Assembly: GCF_019793435.1 (NCBI RefSeq)
Contig: NZ_JAILYH010000034.1
Span: 1 to 35,136 of the forward strand
Direction: 5' to 3'
DNA from: Rhizobium redzepovicii
GTDB taxonomy: Bacteria > Pseudomonadota > Alphaproteobacteria > Rhizobiales > Rhizobiaceae
Length of the DNA: 35,136 nucleotides
The notes under the pieces were generated by a model that saw only the letters and a list, made by a program, of their open reading frames with translations, was not told the DNA's origin and ran no database searches. Of the stretch, positions 33,849 to 35,136 are shown one piece after another (the first letter of the stretch is position 1; each line of letters starts with the position of its first letter). Made by a program: the position numbers and the translations under genes.

Positions 33849-34799
33849 ATGGCAAAAAGATCCGAGACCGCGGCACGCCTCGACGATGCGGCACGTGCCG
33901 GCTGGCTCTATTACGTCGCCGGGCGCACGCAGGATGAAATCGCCGCCGCGATGGGCATCTCGCGGCAATCGGCGCAGCGGTTGGTGTCGCTGGCGGTCGC
34001 CGAGCGTCTGATCAAGGTGCGGCTCGATCATCCGATCGCCGCCTGCCTGGAGCTCGCCAGCCAGCTGCGGCGGAAATTCGGGCTGAAACATGTGGAGGTG
34101 GTGCCGAGCGATTCCGGGTCGTCGGCGACCGTCGGTATTGCCGAGGCGGCGGCGGCCGAGATCGAACGATGGCTGAAACGGGCCGAGCCGATCGTGCTTG
34201 CCGTCGGTACCGGCCGTACGCTGAAGGCGGCTGTCGACCAGCTGCCGGCGATCGAATGTCCCAATCACCGCATCGTCTCACTGACCGGCAATATCGCCCC
34301 CGACGGATCGGCCGCCTATTACAACGTCATCTTCAGCATGGCCGATGCGGTGAAGGCGCGGCACTATCCGATGCCGCTGCCGGTGCTCGTCACCTCGGCG
34401 GAAGAGCGGGAGCTGCTGCACGGCCAGCAACTGGTGCGCTCGACGCTCGATATGAGCGCGCAGGCCGACGTCACCTTCGTCGGCATCGGCGAACTCGGTA
34501 TCGACGGGCCGCTCTGCGTCGACGGTTTCCTCGAGAAGGACGAGATGATGGAGCTGATGCGCGGCGGCGCCGTCGGCGAGATCTGCGGCTGGATCTTTGA
34601 CGTCGATGGCAGGTTGCTCGACAACCCGATCAACGAACGCGTCGCGTCGGCGCCGATCCCGTCCCGCGACGCGTCGATGGTCATCGGTCTGGCCAAGGGC
34701 AAGCGCAAGTTTAAGGCGATCCGGGCCGCGGTTGTCGGCCAGCAAATCAACGCGCTGATTACCGACGAAGAGACGGCTGAGTTTTTGCTCAGGAATTGA
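33849..34799 (+). CDS. smoC: SorC-family sugar-binding transcriptional regulator
   Basis: 316 residues. The N-terminal HTH is at about 18-55 (AGWLYYVAGRTQDEIAAAMG, then SRQSAQRLVSLAVAERLIKV). The C-terminal SorC sugar-binding domain (about 60-315) has GTGRTLKAAVDQLP, SLTGNIAPDGSAAYYNVI and FVGIGELGIDGPLCVDGFL. In rhizobia and Rhodobacter, a regulator of this type (SmoC) sits directly before the smoEFGK sorbitol/mannitol transport operon, as here. It probably controls that operon in response to a polyol or its phosphate. The ribosome site before ATG 33849 is weak (GTAGGC). A 10-base inverted repeat overlaps its stop codon. Confidence 0.85.
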   Translation: MAKRSETAARLDDAARAGWLYYVAGRTQDEIAAAMGISRQSAQRLVSLAVAERLIKVRLDHPIAACLELASQLRRKFGLKHVEVVPSDSGSSATVGIAEAAAAEIERWLKRAEPIVLAVGTGRTLKAAVDQLPAIECPNHRIVSLTGNIAPDGSAAYYNVIFSMADAVKARHYPMPLPVLVTSAEERELLHGQQLVRSTLDMSAQADVTFVGIGELGIDGPLCVDGFLEKDEMMELMRGGAVGEICGWIFDVDGRLLDNPINERVASAPIPSRDASMVIGLAKGKRKFKAIRAAVVGQQINALITDEETAEFLLRN

Positions 34800-34806
34800 G
34801 CAAAAA
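34782..34806. repeat. Perfect inverted repeat over the smoC stop codon
   Basis: Arms TTTTTGCTCA (34782-34791) and TGAGCAAAAA (34797-34806) flank a 5-base centre GGAAT. It is more AT-rich than a typical terminator and has A, not T, after the right arm. A protein site, possibly for SmoC, is at least as likely. Confidence 0.55.
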
Positions 34807-34866
34807 ACACTTGTTTTAAATCAATGGGATAGCTTCCTCCTTCGGCACCGCAGCAACGATTGCCGA

Positions 34867-34920
34867 TTGACATTCTGTATCATTTGTTGAGTAATTGCCC
34901 ATGAGCGAAGCGAATGCTCA
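34867..34920 (+). promoter_or_regulatory. Candidate smoE promoter with inverted repeat
   Basis: A consensus -35 box TTGACA (34867-34872) is followed by AGTAAT at 17 bases (34890-34895) as a weak -10 box. Just downstream, TGAGC (34902-34906) and GCTCA (34916-34920) form an inverted repeat with a 9-base centre. A related TGAGTAA lies at 34888-34894. Confidence 0.4.
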
Positions 34921-34943
34921 CACCCATCTTCTGGGAGGAAGAT

Positions 34944-35136
34944 ATGACATTGAGAACTTTTCTGCTGGGCGCCTGCTCAGCACTGGCGTTTGCCGGCATG
35001 GCTTCGGCCGAAACGCTGACAATCGCGACCGTGAACAACGGCGACATGATCCGGATGCAGAAGCTGACGGATGACTTCAAGGCGAAGAATCCGGGCATCG
35101 ACCTTGAATGGGTAACCCTCGAAGAGAATGTGCTGC
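34944..35136 (+). CDS. smoE: Sorbitol/mannitol ABC transporter substrate-binding protein, N-terminal part
   Basis: The gene runs off the window; 64 codons are visible. ATG 34944 follows GGGAGGAAGAT. Residues 1-22 form a signal peptide (TLRTFLLGACSALAFAG, cleavage after ASA). The mature protein starts ETLTIATVNNGDMIRMQKL and continues DDFKAKNPGIDLEWVTLEENVL, a segment I recognise from SmoE-type polyol-binding proteins of Rhodobacter and rhizobia. It is preceded by a SorC regulator, as in known smo loci. The permeases, ATPase and polyol dehydrogenases should follow outside the window. Confidence 0.85.
   Translation, partial: MTLRTFLLGACSALAFAGMASAETLTIATVNNGDMIRMQKLTDDFKAKNPGIDLEWVTLEENVL

Noticed and set aside
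34782..34806. Intrinsic terminator after smoC
   Set aside because: The stem is AT-rich with A residues, not T, after it on the plus strand; kept only as an inverted repeat.

Overview
The window looks like an accessory replicon or catabolic island of a fast-growing rhizobium (Rhizobium leguminosarum/etli type, Rhizobiales). The evidence is the high GC with strong third-position GC, the density of ABC sugar transporters paired with LacI/GntR/SorC regulators, an ExoD-type protein, a ThuA protein, and a sorbitol/mannitol (smo) regulator-transporter pair at the right edge. The organism assignment is inference. No tRNA, rRNA, IS element, phage gene or CRISPR array was seen. Genes are tightly packed and no gene-free stretch exceeds about 215 bases.

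Layout. (1) 1-200: tail of a sugar ABC ATPase. (2) 207-9878: a thu-like sugar locus. On the minus strand lie a Gfo/Idh/MocA dehydrogenase, a LacI regulator, a 21-codon small ORF and a family 2 glycosidase. Divergent on the plus strand lie a binding protein, two permeases, an ATPase and ThuA. The likely reading is uptake of a glycoside or disaccharide, oxidation to a 3-keto sugar, and breakdown in the cytoplasm. (3) 9882-12986, minus strand: phytanoyl-CoA-dioxygenase-family oxygenase, SDR dehydrogenase and SMP-30 lactonase, divergent from a LacI regulator (13079-14104). (4) 14169-15386: class III adenylate cyclase. (5) 15405-16661, minus strand: an SDR and a DoxX-like membrane protein. (6) 16759-24120: an oxidative galactose/arabinose module. 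GntR and D-galactonate dehydratase (dgoD) are on the minus strand, back to back with araFGH-like transporter genes, an aldose 1-epimerase and an NAD-type SDR sugar dehydrogenase on the plus strand. (7) 24271-24702: OsmC-type peroxidase. (8) 24904-29874: TetR regulator, lipoprotein adaptor and RND pump, preceded by a long perfect inverted repeat and closed by a clear terminator. (9) 30048-32870: a family 20 beta-N-acetylhexosaminidase broken by a one-base frameshift, convergent with a ROK sugar kinase. (10) 33054-33713: exoD. (11) 33849-35136: SorC-family regulator (smoC) and the start of the sorbitol/mannitol binding protein (smoE).

Most of the window is a string of independently controlled carbon-source modules, each with its own regulator and usually its own ABC importer. 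The most striking non-coding signals are the adjoining -35 boxes of the gntR/araF promoters with inverted half-sites, the 13-base inverted repeat before the TetR gene, a hairpin terminator that faces against the local genes at 10854-10888, the small ORF before the glycosidase, and repeated TGAGC half-sites around the smoE promoter. Nothing here proves a wholly new system. The best candidates for undescribed biology are the thu-like locus with a built-in GH2 enzyme and the oxygenase/SDR/lactonase module.
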